64,000 nt of DNA, from NCBI GenBank assembly GCA_025359865.1, contig JANYDH010000213.1, positions 62,001-126,000 on the forward strand, given 5' to 3'. The DNA comes from Actinomycetes bacterium. Its GTDB lineage: Bacteria > Actinomycetota > Acidimicrobiia > Acidimicrobiales > Ilumatobacteraceae. The position numbers were made by a program, and so were the translations under genes. Within the stretch, counting starts at the first letter, position 1; every line of letters begins with the position of its first letter. The notes under the pieces were generated by a model. That model worked only from the letters and a program-made list of their open reading frames with translations. It was not told the DNA's origin and did not search any database. Positions 9,181 through 18,499 of the stretch are shown here, piece after piece.

Positions 9181-9373
9181 TGCTCCCCCTCTGGAAGATG
9201 AACGCCTGGTGAATGGATGGTGCGTTCTCCTTCAATGTCCCACGCGGACCTCTCGCCGTCAAGCCAAAATGTTTATATTTCGCACATGATCTGCGCCAAG
9301 CGTGGTTTAGTACTGAATTTTCGCACACAAGAGCTGTTCGAATAGAAGCTTTTCTGTTGACATTTCGTTCATC
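9181..9373. promoter_or_regulatory. Divergent promoter/operator region of the galactoside locus
   Basis: This 193-bp gap is much more AT-rich than its surroundings. Reading leftward, TTGGCG (9299-9294), a 16-bp spacer and TATAAA (9277-9272) make a good promoter for the binding-protein operon. A 9-bp direct repeat TTTCGCACA occurs at 9278-9286, exactly inside that spacer, and again at 9319-9327, 41 bp apart; a related TTTCGTTCA lies at 9363-9371. DeoR-family repressors bind TTTCG-containing repeats, so these are candidate operators. A sugar-responsive repressor bound here would control both arms. Confidence 0.6.
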
Positions 9374-10255
9374 GTGCTGCACGCTGCACCCATGAGCGAC
9401 GCGATCACCGATGTTGGGGCCGCCCGCGCCTTTGCACGTCAGCGCCACGAGGTGATCGTGGCCGAGGTTCGCCGTCGCGGGTCGGTTCGCGTGAACGAAC
9501 TCGCGACGCTGCTCAGCGTGAGTGACATGACGGTGCGCCGCGACCTCGATCTGCTCGACGAAGCCGGATTGCTGACCAAGATCCACGGTGGTGCCACCTT
9601 ACGCGACGAACGCAGTACCGACGAGCCAGGTTTCGAGGCAAAGTCGCTGCGCAACATGGCTGAAAAGCATGCAATCGCCATGGCGGCGGCCGCCAGGGTA
9701 CGCGCCGGCAGTGCCATCGGTGTCACCGCCGGTACCACCACCTGGCAACTCGCCTATCACCTCGTCCATATCGCTGACCTCACCGTCGTGACCAACTCGG
9801 TCCGCGTGGCCGATGTGTTGCACCAGCACCACCGTGCGGATCGAACCGTGGTCCTCACAGGAGGTGTGCGCACCCCGTCCGACGCGCTGGTTGGGTCGGT
9901 CGCCGTGCAGACGTTGCACAGTCTGCATCTCGACGCAGTGTTCATGGGCGTTCACGGCATCAGCGAGCGGGCCGGCTACACCACGCCCAACCTGCTCGAG
10001 GTCGACACCAATCGGGCGTTCGTTGCATCCACCGAGCACTTGGTCGTCGTCGCCGACCACACCAAGTGGAACGTCACCGGCCTGAGCTCGATCGCCCCCC
10101 TTTCGGCTGCTGCTGAGCTGATCAGCGATCGCGGCCTACCGGCGGGTGCACGGGCATTGCTCGAAGACCACGTCGGCGCTCTCATCCTCGCGGATTCGCA
10201 ATTCGGCGAATCCTCGGGCACCTCCGCCCCAACCAGCAGCAACAGGAGAACCTGA
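9374..10255 (+). CDS. DeoR-family sugar-responsive transcriptional regulator
   Basis: A 293-residue repressor. Residues about 20-75 form the winged helix-turn-helix (VRRRGSVRVNELATLLSVSD then MTVRRDLDLLDEAGLL), followed by the DeoR signature KIHGGATL. The C-terminal sugar-phosphate sensor has GVTAGTTTWQLA, LTVVTNS, VVLTGGV and VVVADHTKWN, typical of the family. ATG 9374 and ATG 9392 are both possible starts; the second gives a more normal N-terminus. The stop overlaps the start of the ABC ATPase (TGATG), so the regulator and ATPase are translationally coupled. Context makes it the local regulator of alpha-galactoside use, probably sensing a phosphorylated intermediate. Confidence 0.88.
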   Translation: MLHAAPMSDAITDVGAARAFARQRHEVIVAEVRRRGSVRVNELATLLSVSDMTVRRDLDLLDEAGLLTKIHGGATLRDERSTDEPGFEAKSLRNMAEKHAIAMAAAARVRAGSAIGVTAGTTTWQLAYHLVHIADLTVVTNSVRVADVLHQHHRADRTVVLTGGVRTPSDALVGSVAVQTLHSLHLDAVFMGVHGISERAGYTTPNLLEVDTNRAFVASTEHLVVVADHTKWNVTGLSSIAPLSAAAELISDRGLPAGARALLEDHVGALILADSQFGESSGTSAPTSSNRRT

Positions 10256-11331
10256 TGTCCACCGTCACGTTCAAAGCGGCCAGCCGCATCTACCCCGGCA
10301 CGCCCCGCCCCGCGGTCGACCGCCTCGACCTCGAGATCGCCGACGGCGAATTCCTGGTGCTGGTGGGGCCGTCGGGCTGCGGCAAGAGCACCACGCTGCG
10401 CATGCTCGCCGGCCTCGAACCGATCGATCAGGGCAACGTCTTCATCGGTGATGTCGACGTCACGATGCTGCCCCCGCGAGAGCGCGACATCGCCATGGTG
10501 TTCCAGAGCTATGCCCTGTACCCGCACATGACGGTCGCGGAGAACATCGGCTTCCACCTCAAGATCAAGAAGCTGCCAAAGGCCGAGATCCACGAACGAG
10601 TGCTCGATGCCGCCAAGCTGCTCGATCTCGAGGAGTACCTCGACCGCAAGCCGGCCAAACTGTCTGGTGGCCAACGGCAGCGCGTCGCAATGGGCAGAGC
10701 CATCGTTCGCCAGCCAAAGGTCTTCCTCATGGACGAACCGCTGTCGAACCTCGACGCCAAGTTGCGGGTGCAGACCCGCACCCAGATTGCTGCCTTGCAG
10801 CACCGGTTGGGTGTCACCACTGTCTACGTCACCCATGACCAGGTGGAAGCGATGACGATGGGCGACCGGGTCGCGGTCCTGAAAGATGGCATCCTGCAGC
10901 AGTGCGCCAGCCCGCGCGATCTGTTCACCAGGCCGTGCAACGTGTTCGTTGCAGGCTTCATCGGTTCACCGGCGATGAACTTGATCGAATGTCCCCTCAC
11001 CGACGAAGGCGCGGTCTTCGGTTCGCACGTCATCCCGCTGACGCCGGCACAACGCAGCGCCCTTACTTCCGAACGGATCACGGTGGGAGTGCGCCCCGAG
11101 AATCTGCACGTCCGCAGCTCCGACGGCCTCGACGTCACCGTCACCACCGTCGAAGAACTCGGCTCCGATGCGTTCCTGTACTGCACCCCCACCAGCCATC
11201 CTGAACTGCAGTTCATCGCCCGTAGCGAAGGCCTCAGCACCATCAAGGCCGGTACCACGGTGAGCCTGCACCCTGATCACACGGCCGTGCACCTGTTCGA
11301 CACGGTCAGCAGCGAACGACTGCCCGACTGA
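10255..11331 (+). CDS. ABC sugar importer ATPase, MsmX/UgpC/MalK type
   Basis: A 358-residue ATPase that energises the two permeases encoded on the other arm. Walker A is GPSGCGKST (about 38-46), the signature is LSGGQRQRVAMGRA, Walker B and D-loop are VFLMDEPLSNLDAKL, and the switch histidine is in VYVTHDQVEAMT. Residues after about 240 form the regulatory beta domain (ITVGVRPENLH). It starts at the ATG overlapping the DeoR stop. Most CUT1 clusters keep the ATPase elsewhere in the genome; here it is split from the permeases but adjacent through the divergent promoter. Confidence 0.93.
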   Translation: MSTVTFKAASRIYPGTPRPAVDRLDLEIADGEFLVLVGPSGCGKSTTLRMLAGLEPIDQGNVFIGDVDVTMLPPRERDIAMVFQSYALYPHMTVAENIGFHLKIKKLPKAEIHERVLDAAKLLDLEEYLDRKPAKLSGGQRQRVAMGRAIVRQPKVFLMDEPLSNLDAKLRVQTRTQIAALQHRLGVTTVYVTHDQVEAMTMGDRVAVLKDGILQQCASPRDLFTRPCNVFVAGFIGSPAMNLIECPLTDEGAVFGSHVIPLTPAQRSALTSERITVGVRPENLHVRSSDGLDVTVTTVEELGSDAFLYCTPTSHPELQFIARSEGLSTIKAGTTVSLHPDHTAVHLFDTVSSERLPD

Positions 11332-11335
11332 TGCC

Positions 11336-12286
11336 ATGAGTACCATTCCCGATTCCTTGTTTGCCGGCAACGGCAATCGCAGCGATGGCGGAACTGGCAG
11401 AGGCGGATCAACGACTCACCCCCCGGTCGTTGATCCGCCCACTGCCGACTGTCGCATCGATCCGTTCCTGGGTACCGTCGTCCATGTCGTCGGCACTCGT
11501 CAGGCCCGCCCGAACCTTCCGGTCTCTGGTTGCCCGTTCTGTCCCGGAGGGCTGGAATCACCCGGACCATACGACGTGCGCTCGTTCAAGAATCGTTGGC
11601 CGGCGATGCCCGGCGAACGCTGCGAAGTGGTGCTGTACACCTCTGACCATGATGCGACGTTCTGGTCGCTCGGCGTCAACGGCGCACGCAAGGTGATCGA
11701 CCTGTGGGCATCTCGCACCGAGGAACTCGGTACCCGCGACGATGTCGACTTCGTGCTCGTCTTCGAAAACCGTGGACCAGAAGTAGGCGCCACCATTGCC
11801 CACCCGCACGGCCAGATCTACGCGTACGACCATGTGCCCGAACGGCCTGCACGGCTATTCCGCGCATCGTGGCGACCGGAGGTCGACCCAGGCGAACGGA
11901 TGGTCGCCACGGTCGGAGACTGGGTCGCCGCGGTTCCCTACGCCTCCACGTTTCCCATCGCTGTCACCCTCGCACCACGCTCACCGGTACCCGATCTCGT
12001 ATCGTTGGATGCCGCGGGCCGCAATGAACTGGCGGCACTGCTGGTCGACGTGCTGGGTCGCCTCGACCGACTCTACGATCAGCCGTTGCCGTACATGATG
12101 TGGTTGAACCAGCGCCCAACCGACAACGGCGACTGGCCCGATGCCTGGTTCCACATCGAGATCGTCTCACCATGGCGCAGGGCCGGGACTGCGCGCTTCA
12201 TCGCCGCCGCCGAAGTCGCCTGCGGCGAGTACTTCAACCCGGTGATCCCCGAGGTACTTGCCGAACAACTCCGCGCGCTCACCTAG
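11336..12286 (+). CDS. galT: Galactose-1-phosphate uridylyltransferase
   Basis: A 316-residue Leloir-pathway enzyme swapping UMP between UDP-glucose and galactose-1-phosphate. The active-site motif HPHGQIY is at about 156-162, with H158 the uridylylated nucleophile. CPFC (66-69) is one zinc-binding pair. FENRGPEVGATIAHPH and the late WFHIEIVSPWRR also match the family. ATG 11336 starts four bases after the ATPase stop, so it is in the same operon. Galactose freed by the GH36 enzyme would enter here after phosphorylation, but neither galK nor galE is in this window. The first 30 residues are low-complexity and may be unstructured. Confidence 0.93.
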   Translation: MSTIPDSLFAGNGNRSDGGTGRGGSTTHPPVVDPPTADCRIDPFLGTVVHVVGTRQARPNLPVSGCPFCPGGLESPGPYDVRSFKNRWPAMPGERCEVVLYTSDHDATFWSLGVNGARKVIDLWASRTEELGTRDDVDFVLVFENRGPEVGATIAHPHGQIYAYDHVPERPARLFRASWRPEVDPGERMVATVGDWVAAVPYASTFPIAVTLAPRSPVPDLVSLDAAGRNELAALLVDVLGRLDRLYDQPLPYMMWLNQRPTDNGDWPDAWFHIEIVSPWRRAGTARFIAAAEVACGEYFNPVIPEVLAEQLRALT

Positions 12287-12299
12287 CACAGTACCAGGG

Positions 12300-12344
12300 G
12301 CTTTGGTCGTGAGATGTCGCTGCACGACATATCACGACCAAAGC
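12300..12344. terminator. Long hairpin between convergent galT and lgt
   Basis: Two 20-base arms pair with a single mismatch around a 5-base loop (CTGCA): the left arm starts GCTTTGGTCGTGA and the right arm ends TCACGACCAAAGC. It lies 14 bp after galT and 8 bp before the lgt stop codon. There is no clear U-run, so it is a strong stem rather than a textbook intrinsic terminator, and it could act for both converging genes. Confidence 0.65.
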
Positions 12345-12352
12345 TGCTGGGG

Positions 12353-13317
<965 letters not shown>

Positions 13318-13321
<4 letters not shown>

Positions 13322-14085
13322 GAGCCGGTGACACGAACAGCGAAGGCCACCGACGCCTCGAAGATTAGGTCCTTGTCGTAGTCCTGGGTTGCCACGTGGT
13401 AGCTACGTTCGAGCGTAATCCGCTCGAACGGCCCGCCCCAATTGGCCGCGAGGAACTCGGCCTGCGCAGGCTCGACCGTATGGTCCTGCGGCGAGTTCAT
13501 CAGCAACAACGCAACCGTGGCCGGCGCGTACGTATCGATCAGCGGACCGAGGCCATCCGTCATCATCGACAGCAGTGCCCGCGCCGGCATGCCGTCGTAC
13601 GCCGACTCGTGTACGTCTGGATCGGCGATGTCATTGCCGATCGGCGGGAGTACCTCGGTGCCGTCGTCGATCATCGTCTGGATCAGCGCGACGACCTCGG
13701 GCGCCAGTGGCTGCGTAGCCGGATTGATCGCGATCAAGCCACAAATCTCGGGGTGGTCGGCACCGAGACGCAAGGTGAGTGCACCGCCCATGCTGAGCCC
13801 AGCCACCACCACGCGTTCGGCGCGCTGCGCCACACGCTGATACGCCGCTTCGGCCTCGCCGAGCCAGTCGGCCCAACGGGTGGGGATCATGTCGTCGAGG
13901 CTGGTGCCGTGCCCGGGCAATCTCGGCATCTCGACATGGAAGCCGGCTGTGGCGAATGCTTCGGCGAGGCCGCGCATCGAGCCGGGATTACCCGTGAATC
14001 CGTGAATGATGAGAGCGCCGGGCGCCGACGCCGAGTCGGCAACATGTGACCAGGGGTCCGCGCCGGGGATCAGTGATGCAGTCAT
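13318..14085 (-). CDS. Alpha/beta hydrolase, carboxylesterase or monoacylglycerol lipase type
   Basis: A serine hydrolase of about 255 residues. The oxyanion-hole segment is ALIIHGFTGNP, the nucleophile elbow is GLSMGG and a DHTVEP stretch near the C-terminus supplies the acidic residue, with the catalytic histidine expected in RSYHVATQDYD. PRLPGHGTSLDDM is typical of the carboxylesterase/Est30-like group, which cut short acyl esters. Starts at 14106, 14091 or 14085 are possible; I take the last (MTASLIPG) because the longer forms add little conserved sequence. It is coupled to lgt by a GTGA overlap. The natural substrate is unknown. Confidence 0.82.
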
Positions 14086-14124
14086 GACCATTGAGTATGG
14101 CCCCACGAACGAGCCGATCGGTGC

Positions 14125-14490
14125 TCAGTGGAAGTCGTTGGTACGGTGCGAACGGCCGGGATTCGCAGCATCGAGCGCCCACACCAACCGATCATCGGCA
14201 TCGAACTTGTAGAAGCTCACTCCCATCCGCCCCGTCGGGACACCGTTGTCGATGATCTCCCAGTACGTGCCGACGTCGTGCTCGCCGGTGATGTCGTGGA
14301 TGTGGAACGTCAACCCTGGCGCCACCTTGGCGACGTTTTCGAACAACGCGCGCACTTCGGCCCTGCCCACATGCGGTCGGACGAACGAGAAATCGTCGTA
14401 GTGGCAGTCCTCGGCCACAAATTCCATAGCTTCGTCGAATGACCTGCGATTCCAAGCGTCGAAGAACCCTCTACATGCTGTAGCACTCAT
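14125..14490 (-). CDS. SnoaL/NTF2-like small protein
   Basis: A 121-residue single-domain protein of the NTF2-like fold: the opening helix with ACRGFFDAWNRRSFDEAMEF, then CHYDDFSFVRPHVGRAEVRALF, and strands ending TYWEIIDNGVPTGRMGVSFY. Members range from polyketide cyclases to limonene epoxide hydrolases and non-enzymes, so no reaction can be assigned. It lies between the ferredoxin gene and the hydrolase, all leftward with short gaps, and may be in one operon with them. Confidence 0.75.
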   Translation of the reverse strand: MSATACRGFFDAWNRRSFDEAMEFVAEDCHYDDFSFVRPHVGRAEVRALFENVAKVAPGLTFHIHDITGEHDVGTYWEIIDNGVPTGRMGVSFYKFDADDRLVWALDAANPGRSHRTNDFH

Positions 14491-14522
14491 CGAATCTCGC
14501 CTTCTCGGTTCAGATGTTCGGT

Positions 14523-14852
14523 TCAGATGTAGGGATCATTGTCGCTGAGCGGCTCGTCCCACCACTCGAAGGGCACATCGCGTTGCTCCCAATCAGTAAA
14601 CGGGTAGATGCAGTTCACCGGGCAGGCTGGCAGACACTTATCACAACCGCTGCACAGTTCGGGAAGAATCACCACATCGGGGCCGTGATTGAAGATCGCC
14701 CCGAACTGTGGCGGGCAGTGGCGCAGGCAAGCATCACAGTTGATGCACTCGAGCATTTCGATCCGCACCGGAAGGTTCTTCCATTTTGCGTTGCGCGTGT
14801 GGTGTTCGATCCGCTCGGGGCGGGTGGCGCCCGTGGCCAGCGGTTGCTCCAT
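14523..14852 (-). CDS. Ferredoxin with two [4Fe-4S] clusters
   Basis: A 109-residue electron carrier. Two cluster motifs are visible: CINCDACLRHCP and CSGCDKCLPACPV, each C-x2-C-x2-C-x3-C-P, enough for two [4Fe-4S] clusters. The linker between them is a little longer than in clostridial ferredoxins, and an approx. 30-residue basic N-terminal extension and an acidic C-terminal tail (WWDEPLSDNDPYI) flank the core. It is divergent from the TetR gene, whose palindrome lies 57 bp upstream, so it may share that control. The redox partner is not evident nearby. Confidence 0.88.
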   Translation of the reverse strand: MEQPLATGATRPERIEHHTRNAKWKNLPVRIEMLECINCDACLRHCPPQFGAIFNHGPDVVILPELCSGCDKCLPACPVNCIYPFTDWEQRDVPFEWWDEPLSDNDPYI

Positions 14853-14908
14853 CGACCGAAGTCTAGATGCTCGATTCGATCCTGACGAGATGACTACCGA
14901 ACGATGGG

Positions 14909-14926
14909 CTTGACCGGCTGGTCAAG
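14909..14926. promoter_or_regulatory. Palindromic operator in front of the TetR gene
   Basis: CTTGACC-GGCT-GGTCAAG is a perfect 7-bp inverted repeat with a 4-bp centre. It matches the 18-bp palindrome at 54834-54851 in 17 of 18 positions. It contains a TTGACC that can serve as a -35 box and lies a few bases before the TetR start, the usual place for a TetR self-operator. Confidence 0.72.
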
Positions 14927-14960
14927 ACAGTGATCGACTGTGTCGGTGACCGGTCCGCGC

Positions 14961-15545
14961 ATGCACACCGAACAGGGGATGGAACGCAAGCAACAGTTGC
15001 TCGACGCGGCCGCCGTGCTGTTCTCGTCGAAGGGTTATGCCACCACTCGAATTGCCGATATCTGCGCCGCCGCAGGTGTGGCCAAAGGGTTGTTCTATTG
15101 GTACTTCCCCACCAAGGAGGGGTTGTTTGCCGAGTTGGTTCGCACGATGCGGACCCAACTTCGGCGCGCCCAGGCTGCGGCGATGGATCCTGGCGCACCA
15201 CCACTGACCCGAATTCGCCAAGGAACCGAGGCCAGCGTGATCTTCATGGCCGAACATCGCTCATACTTTTCGTTTCTCGACGTGGAACGAACCGACGAGG
15301 CGCTCGCGGGGGTGCTACGCGAGGGCAGCGACGTGTACTCCGACGACGTCATCAAGCTGGTTGCCGAAGCGCAACATGCTGGCCAGTTACCCGATGGCGA
15401 CCCACGCATGTACGCAACCGGGGTGATGGGTTCGGTGTCGTCGTTCAGCCACGCGCTGCGCAACGGACGCCTTGACGTTCCTGTCTACGAGTTGGCCGCA
15501 TTCGTTGGAGACTGGGTGGAGCGGGCGCTGCGCAGCGACAACTAG
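14961..15545 (+). CDS. TetR-family transcriptional repressor
   Basis: About 194 residues from ATG 14961 (GTG 14940 and GTG 14946 are alternatives; the palindromic operator and its embedded -35 make the 14940 start unlikely because transcription would begin after it). The DNA-binding domain is QQLLDAAAVLFSSKGYATTR followed by IADICAAAGVAKGLFYWYFP, the standard TetR HTH. The rest is the helical ligand-binding domain. It is divergent from the ferredoxin gene and converges with the HD-GYP gene, 4 bp apart. Its likely targets are itself and the MFS transporter at 54873, which carries the same operator. Confidence 0.9.
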   Translation: MHTEQGMERKQQLLDAAAVLFSSKGYATTRIADICAAAGVAKGLFYWYFPTKEGLFAELVRTMRTQLRRAQAAAMDPGAPPLTRIRQGTEASVIFMAEHRSYFSFLDVERTDEALAGVLREGSDVYSDDVIKLVAEAQHAGQLPDGDPRMYATGVMGSVSSFSHALRNGRLDVPVYELAAFVGDWVERALRSDN

Positions 15546-15549
15546 AGCG

Positions 15550-17274
15550 CTAGATCAAAGCGCTCAGCTCGGCCGCGAATTCCGGATAACGGCGACGCAT
15601 CACTCGGAGAAAGGCCTCGACGATACGACCTTCGAACTGTGTGCCGCTGCCGTCGTGGATGTAGCGGATCGCGTCGAGTGTCGACCAGGCCCGCTTGTAC
15701 GAATGATGCCGGGTCAGCGCGCCGAACACGTCGGCGATGGCAACGATCCGGCCGCCGACCGGGATGTCGAATCCGGCCAGACCATGTGGGTAGCCGGTAC
15801 CGTCCCACCGTTCGTGATGGCTCACTGCCACGGTCGATGCCATCTGGATGAGCGACGAACTGCTTCCGGCGAGAATGTCGCCACCGACCACGGTGTGGGT
15901 CTTGATGACCTCGAACTCATCGGGGGTGAGCGGGCCGGGCTTCAGCAAGATCGCGTCGGAGACTCCCACCTTTCCGATGTCATGGAGTCGGCTGGCAAGA
16001 CGCAGCTGCTGCACCCACGGGTCAGGCTCTCCGAGTTCGGTGGCAATCTCGGCCGAGAGGTCGCCAATCCGCACCGAGTGTTCGCCAACATCGGCGTCAC
16101 GGAACTCGGCGAGACCTGCAAGACGTTGGAACGCCTCGAGGTGATGCTCTTCGAGGTTCGTCGTGCGCCCACGAACCATGCCCTCGAGTTCACCAGTGCG
16201 CAACCGGAAGATCTCGGCCTGCTGCCGAGCTGTCTCGGTCTCGTAAGCAATCTGCAGCGTCTTGAAGCGCAGGTCGGCACCCTGGCTGAAGATCTGCTCG
16301 TGACACTCGAAGCGCGCTTCCTGATGGCGGAGCGCATGTTCGAACTGACCCAACAGCTTGTGGACTGCAGCGAGTTCAGCGTGAGCCCTCAACTCGTCGG
16401 CATTAGCGGCCCGTTGTCGAGCATTGCCCAGCGCTGTCGAGTATTCATCAACTGCCGCATCGAGGTGGCCGCGGCGAGTGTGAATCAACCCCTGGATCAT
16501 GGCGAGAGCGAAGGGCGACGCAGTCGGAGGCACACGCGGCTGACCATCTTCGATGTCAAGCTCTGGCACGACTGGGGCGCCAACGAGTAGCCGACCCTCG
16601 GCGATGCAACCCTCCGCCAGATCGAGCAGATCTAGCGCGCAATACGACTCGGCAAGACGAGCGAGCAACTCGGGCACTAGTTCGGGCGAGTGGTCGCGGC
16701 TGAGACCGAGTGCCTGCTCGCTGAGACTGGCTGCCAGGAGATGCTCGCTACGTGCGGCTCTGATCTCGGCCATGTTGTGCAACGTCACGGCATCGAACTC
16801 GGGCCGGTCGAGTGCCTTGTTCGAGGTCATCGCCGCCTCATAAGTGACCAGCGCACGGTCGAGGTCGCCCAGCGAGTGATAGATCGCTGCGACCGTGTTC
16901 AGTAGGTTGCCTTCGCCGCCGGTCTGCTCGCTGACCCGGTAGATGTCGAGAGCGCGCAGTGAACAGGTGAGTGCTTCGGCAAAGTTGCCGGCGTCGAAAT
17001 GCACCATGCTGATGAGGTTCATTGCCCAGACCTCGACGACCGGGGCGTCCGCCTTTCCGGCAAGATCGCGAGCATCGACGGCGATTGCGAACGCTTCGTT
17101 GAGTCGGCCGGAGAGATATTCAAGGCTCGCGAGTCGATACAACGCCTCGGCTTCGCACGCTGGTTCAGCACCAGTACGTGACAACACCCTTGCCTGTTGT
17201 GCCAGGCTGACCGACGCTTCGACGTCGGTTGTTTGGCACAGGCGCGAGGCCTCGAGCAGCTCTCGAATGGTCAC
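15550..17274 (-). CDS. Tetratricopeptide protein with C-terminal HD-GYP domain
   Basis: About 574 residues from GTG 17274; an upstream ATG at 17502 would add a non-conserved stretch made partly of a tandem repeat, so I prefer the shorter form. Residues to about 340 are TPR helices (for example AEALYRLASLEYLSGRLNEA). A helical linker follows, then the HD-GYP domain with LHDIGK (H431, D432), HHERWDGTGYPHGL (GYP near 493) and IADVFGALTRHH. HD-GYP proteins degrade cyclic di-GMP using a di- or tri-metal centre. The key metal ligands appear present, so it is probably active. No membrane segment is seen, so it should be a cytosolic sensor-type phosphodiesterase responding through the TPR part. Confidence 0.85.
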   Translation of the reverse strand: MTIRELLEASRLCQTTDVEASVSLAQQARVLSRTGAEPACEAEALYRLASLEYLSGRLNEAFAIAVDARDLAGKADAPVVEVWAMNLISMVHFDAGNFAEALTCSLRALDIYRVSEQTGGEGNLLNTVAAIYHSLGDLDRALVTYEAAMTSNKALDRPEFDAVTLHNMAEIRAARSEHLLAASLSEQALGLSRDHSPELVPELLARLAESYCALDLLDLAEGCIAEGRLLVGAPVVPELDIEDGQPRVPPTASPFALAMIQGLIHTRRGHLDAAVDEYSTALGNARQRAANADELRAHAELAAVHKLLGQFEHALRHQEARFECHEQIFSQGADLRFKTLQIAYETETARQQAEIFRLRTGELEGMVRGRTTNLEEHHLEAFQRLAGLAEFRDADVGEHSVRIGDLSAEIATELGEPDPWVQQLRLASRLHDIGKVGVSDAILLKPGPLTPDEFEVIKTHTVVGGDILAGSSSSLIQMASTVAVSHHERWDGTGYPHGLAGFDIPVGGRIVAIADVFGALTRHHSYKRAWSTLDAIRYIHDGSGTQFEGRIVEAFLRVMRRRYPEFAAELSALI

Positions 17275-17444
17275 GCCTATTACTACCGGCACCGCCTCAC
17301 CCTGCGGGGCCAACGACGTGGAACGAACCACCAATCCACACCTCCGTACATGAACGCACCCACGGCTTCCTGCGGGAAGCAGAAGGCTACCGAAATGAGC
17401 AGCGTGGTGTGGGTATACCCACATTGCATCACGAAATCTTGACA

Positions 17445-17483
17445 CTGCTTCGACCAACTGCTTCGACCAACTGCTTCGACCAA
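17445..17483. repeat. Three tandem copies of a 13-bp unit
   Basis: CTGCTTCGACCAA occurs three times back to back at 17445, 17458 and 17471. The array lies in the divergent gap between the HD-GYP gene and the M48 peptidase gene. It could be a regulator-binding array or simple replication slippage. Confidence 0.7.
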
Positions 17484-17604
17484 ATGCACGACCAACCCGC
17501 ACAGCCGATGGAAGGTATTGAACGTCCGGCGCAGGCGGATCGGTGCACGAAACCGCGCCGAACTCCTAGTAACCGATCGCTGCGCCGTCGCATACTGTGG
17601 TGGG

Positions 17605-18495
17605 ATGGACCGTGGGCGACGAAGCGTGGAAAGCTCGGCAGTGGTCGCGCTCGCTCCAGTCGTCACCCTCATCCCGATCAATCTGCTGGCGCTCGCAGTG
17701 TTCTGGCTTCCCCTCGATCTCATCTGGAGGGTCTCGTTTCCCGTGTTTTCCCTGTGCTACGCGCTCGCCGGATTGATGCTGTTCATCCGACCGGTGCAGT
17801 CGCTCGTACTTGCCCGACTGCTCGGCGCACGGCGGCCGACCACCAGCGAGCGCGCCCGTCTCGAGACCGCATGGCGGTCGGTGTTGCAGGCCGCGCGCAT
17901 GCCACCCCGGCGCTACGTGCTGGCAGTGTTGCCTGCCGACGAGTTGAACGCGTTTGCGTGCGGGGGCCACCTGGTGGTCGTCACGACCCTGGCAATCGAG
18001 ATCTTGCCGCGTGACGAGTTGGCCGGAGTACTCGCTCACGAACTCAGTCATCATCTTGGGTTTCACACCGCGGCGCTGACGATCGCTCAGTGGCTCAGCA
18101 TCCCCGTCTTGGTACTCGCCCGCATCGGGTTCTTCCTCCAGAACGTGGCCCGCGCCGCCACCAGTAGCTACGCGAGCCACTCGGCCGCGCTCACCGCCCT
18201 CGGTCGTATCGTCAGCACTGCGCTCACGGCAGTTTCATGGGTGTTTCTCAGCGGTCTGCTCGCTGCGAACAGCGTCGCCAACCTCGCCGGGCGCGGGTCA
18301 GAGTTCCAGGCCGATCAACGCGCTGTCACGTTGGGATTCGGCGGCGAGCTGTCGAGTGCCCTGCGCAGGGTTGCCGCGACGGGCTCGAGCAATCGTCCGA
18401 TGTCATGGCGCGACCGACTCGCTGCCACCCATCCTCCGGCGCGAACCAGAATCGCCAGAATCGACGCCAACCGACGCGCTCAACGCGTACGGTAG
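17605..18495 (+). CDS. M48-family membrane zinc metallopeptidase
   Basis: About 296 residues from ATG 17605 (GGTGGG just upstream; an in-frame ATG at 17518 adds a non-conserved Arg-rich stretch). Two hydrophobic segments open the protein (VVALAPVVTLIPINLLALAV and FPVFSLCYALAGLMLFI). LPADELNAFACGG and the zinc motif HELSHH follow, with the third ligand expected in GSEFQADQRAV. Two more hydrophobic stretches lie between them. This is the HtpX/Ste24 arrangement, with a cytoplasmic active site cleaving membrane or misfolded proteins. Physiological substrates are unknown. The stop precedes the next hydrolase start by 4 bp. Confidence 0.87.
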   Translation: MDRGRRSVESSAVVALAPVVTLIPINLLALAVFWLPLDLIWRVSFPVFSLCYALAGLMLFIRPVQSLVLARLLGARRPTTSERARLETAWRSVLQAARMPPRRYVLAVLPADELNAFACGGHLVVVTTLAIEILPRDELAGVLAHELSHHLGFHTAALTIAQWLSIPVLVLARIGFFLQNVARAATSSYASHSAALTALGRIVSTALTAVSWVFLSGLLAANSVANLAGRGSEFQADQRAVTLGFGGELSSALRRVAATGSSNRPMSWRDRLAATHPPARTRIARIDANRRAQRVR

Positions 18496-18499
18496 GTCA

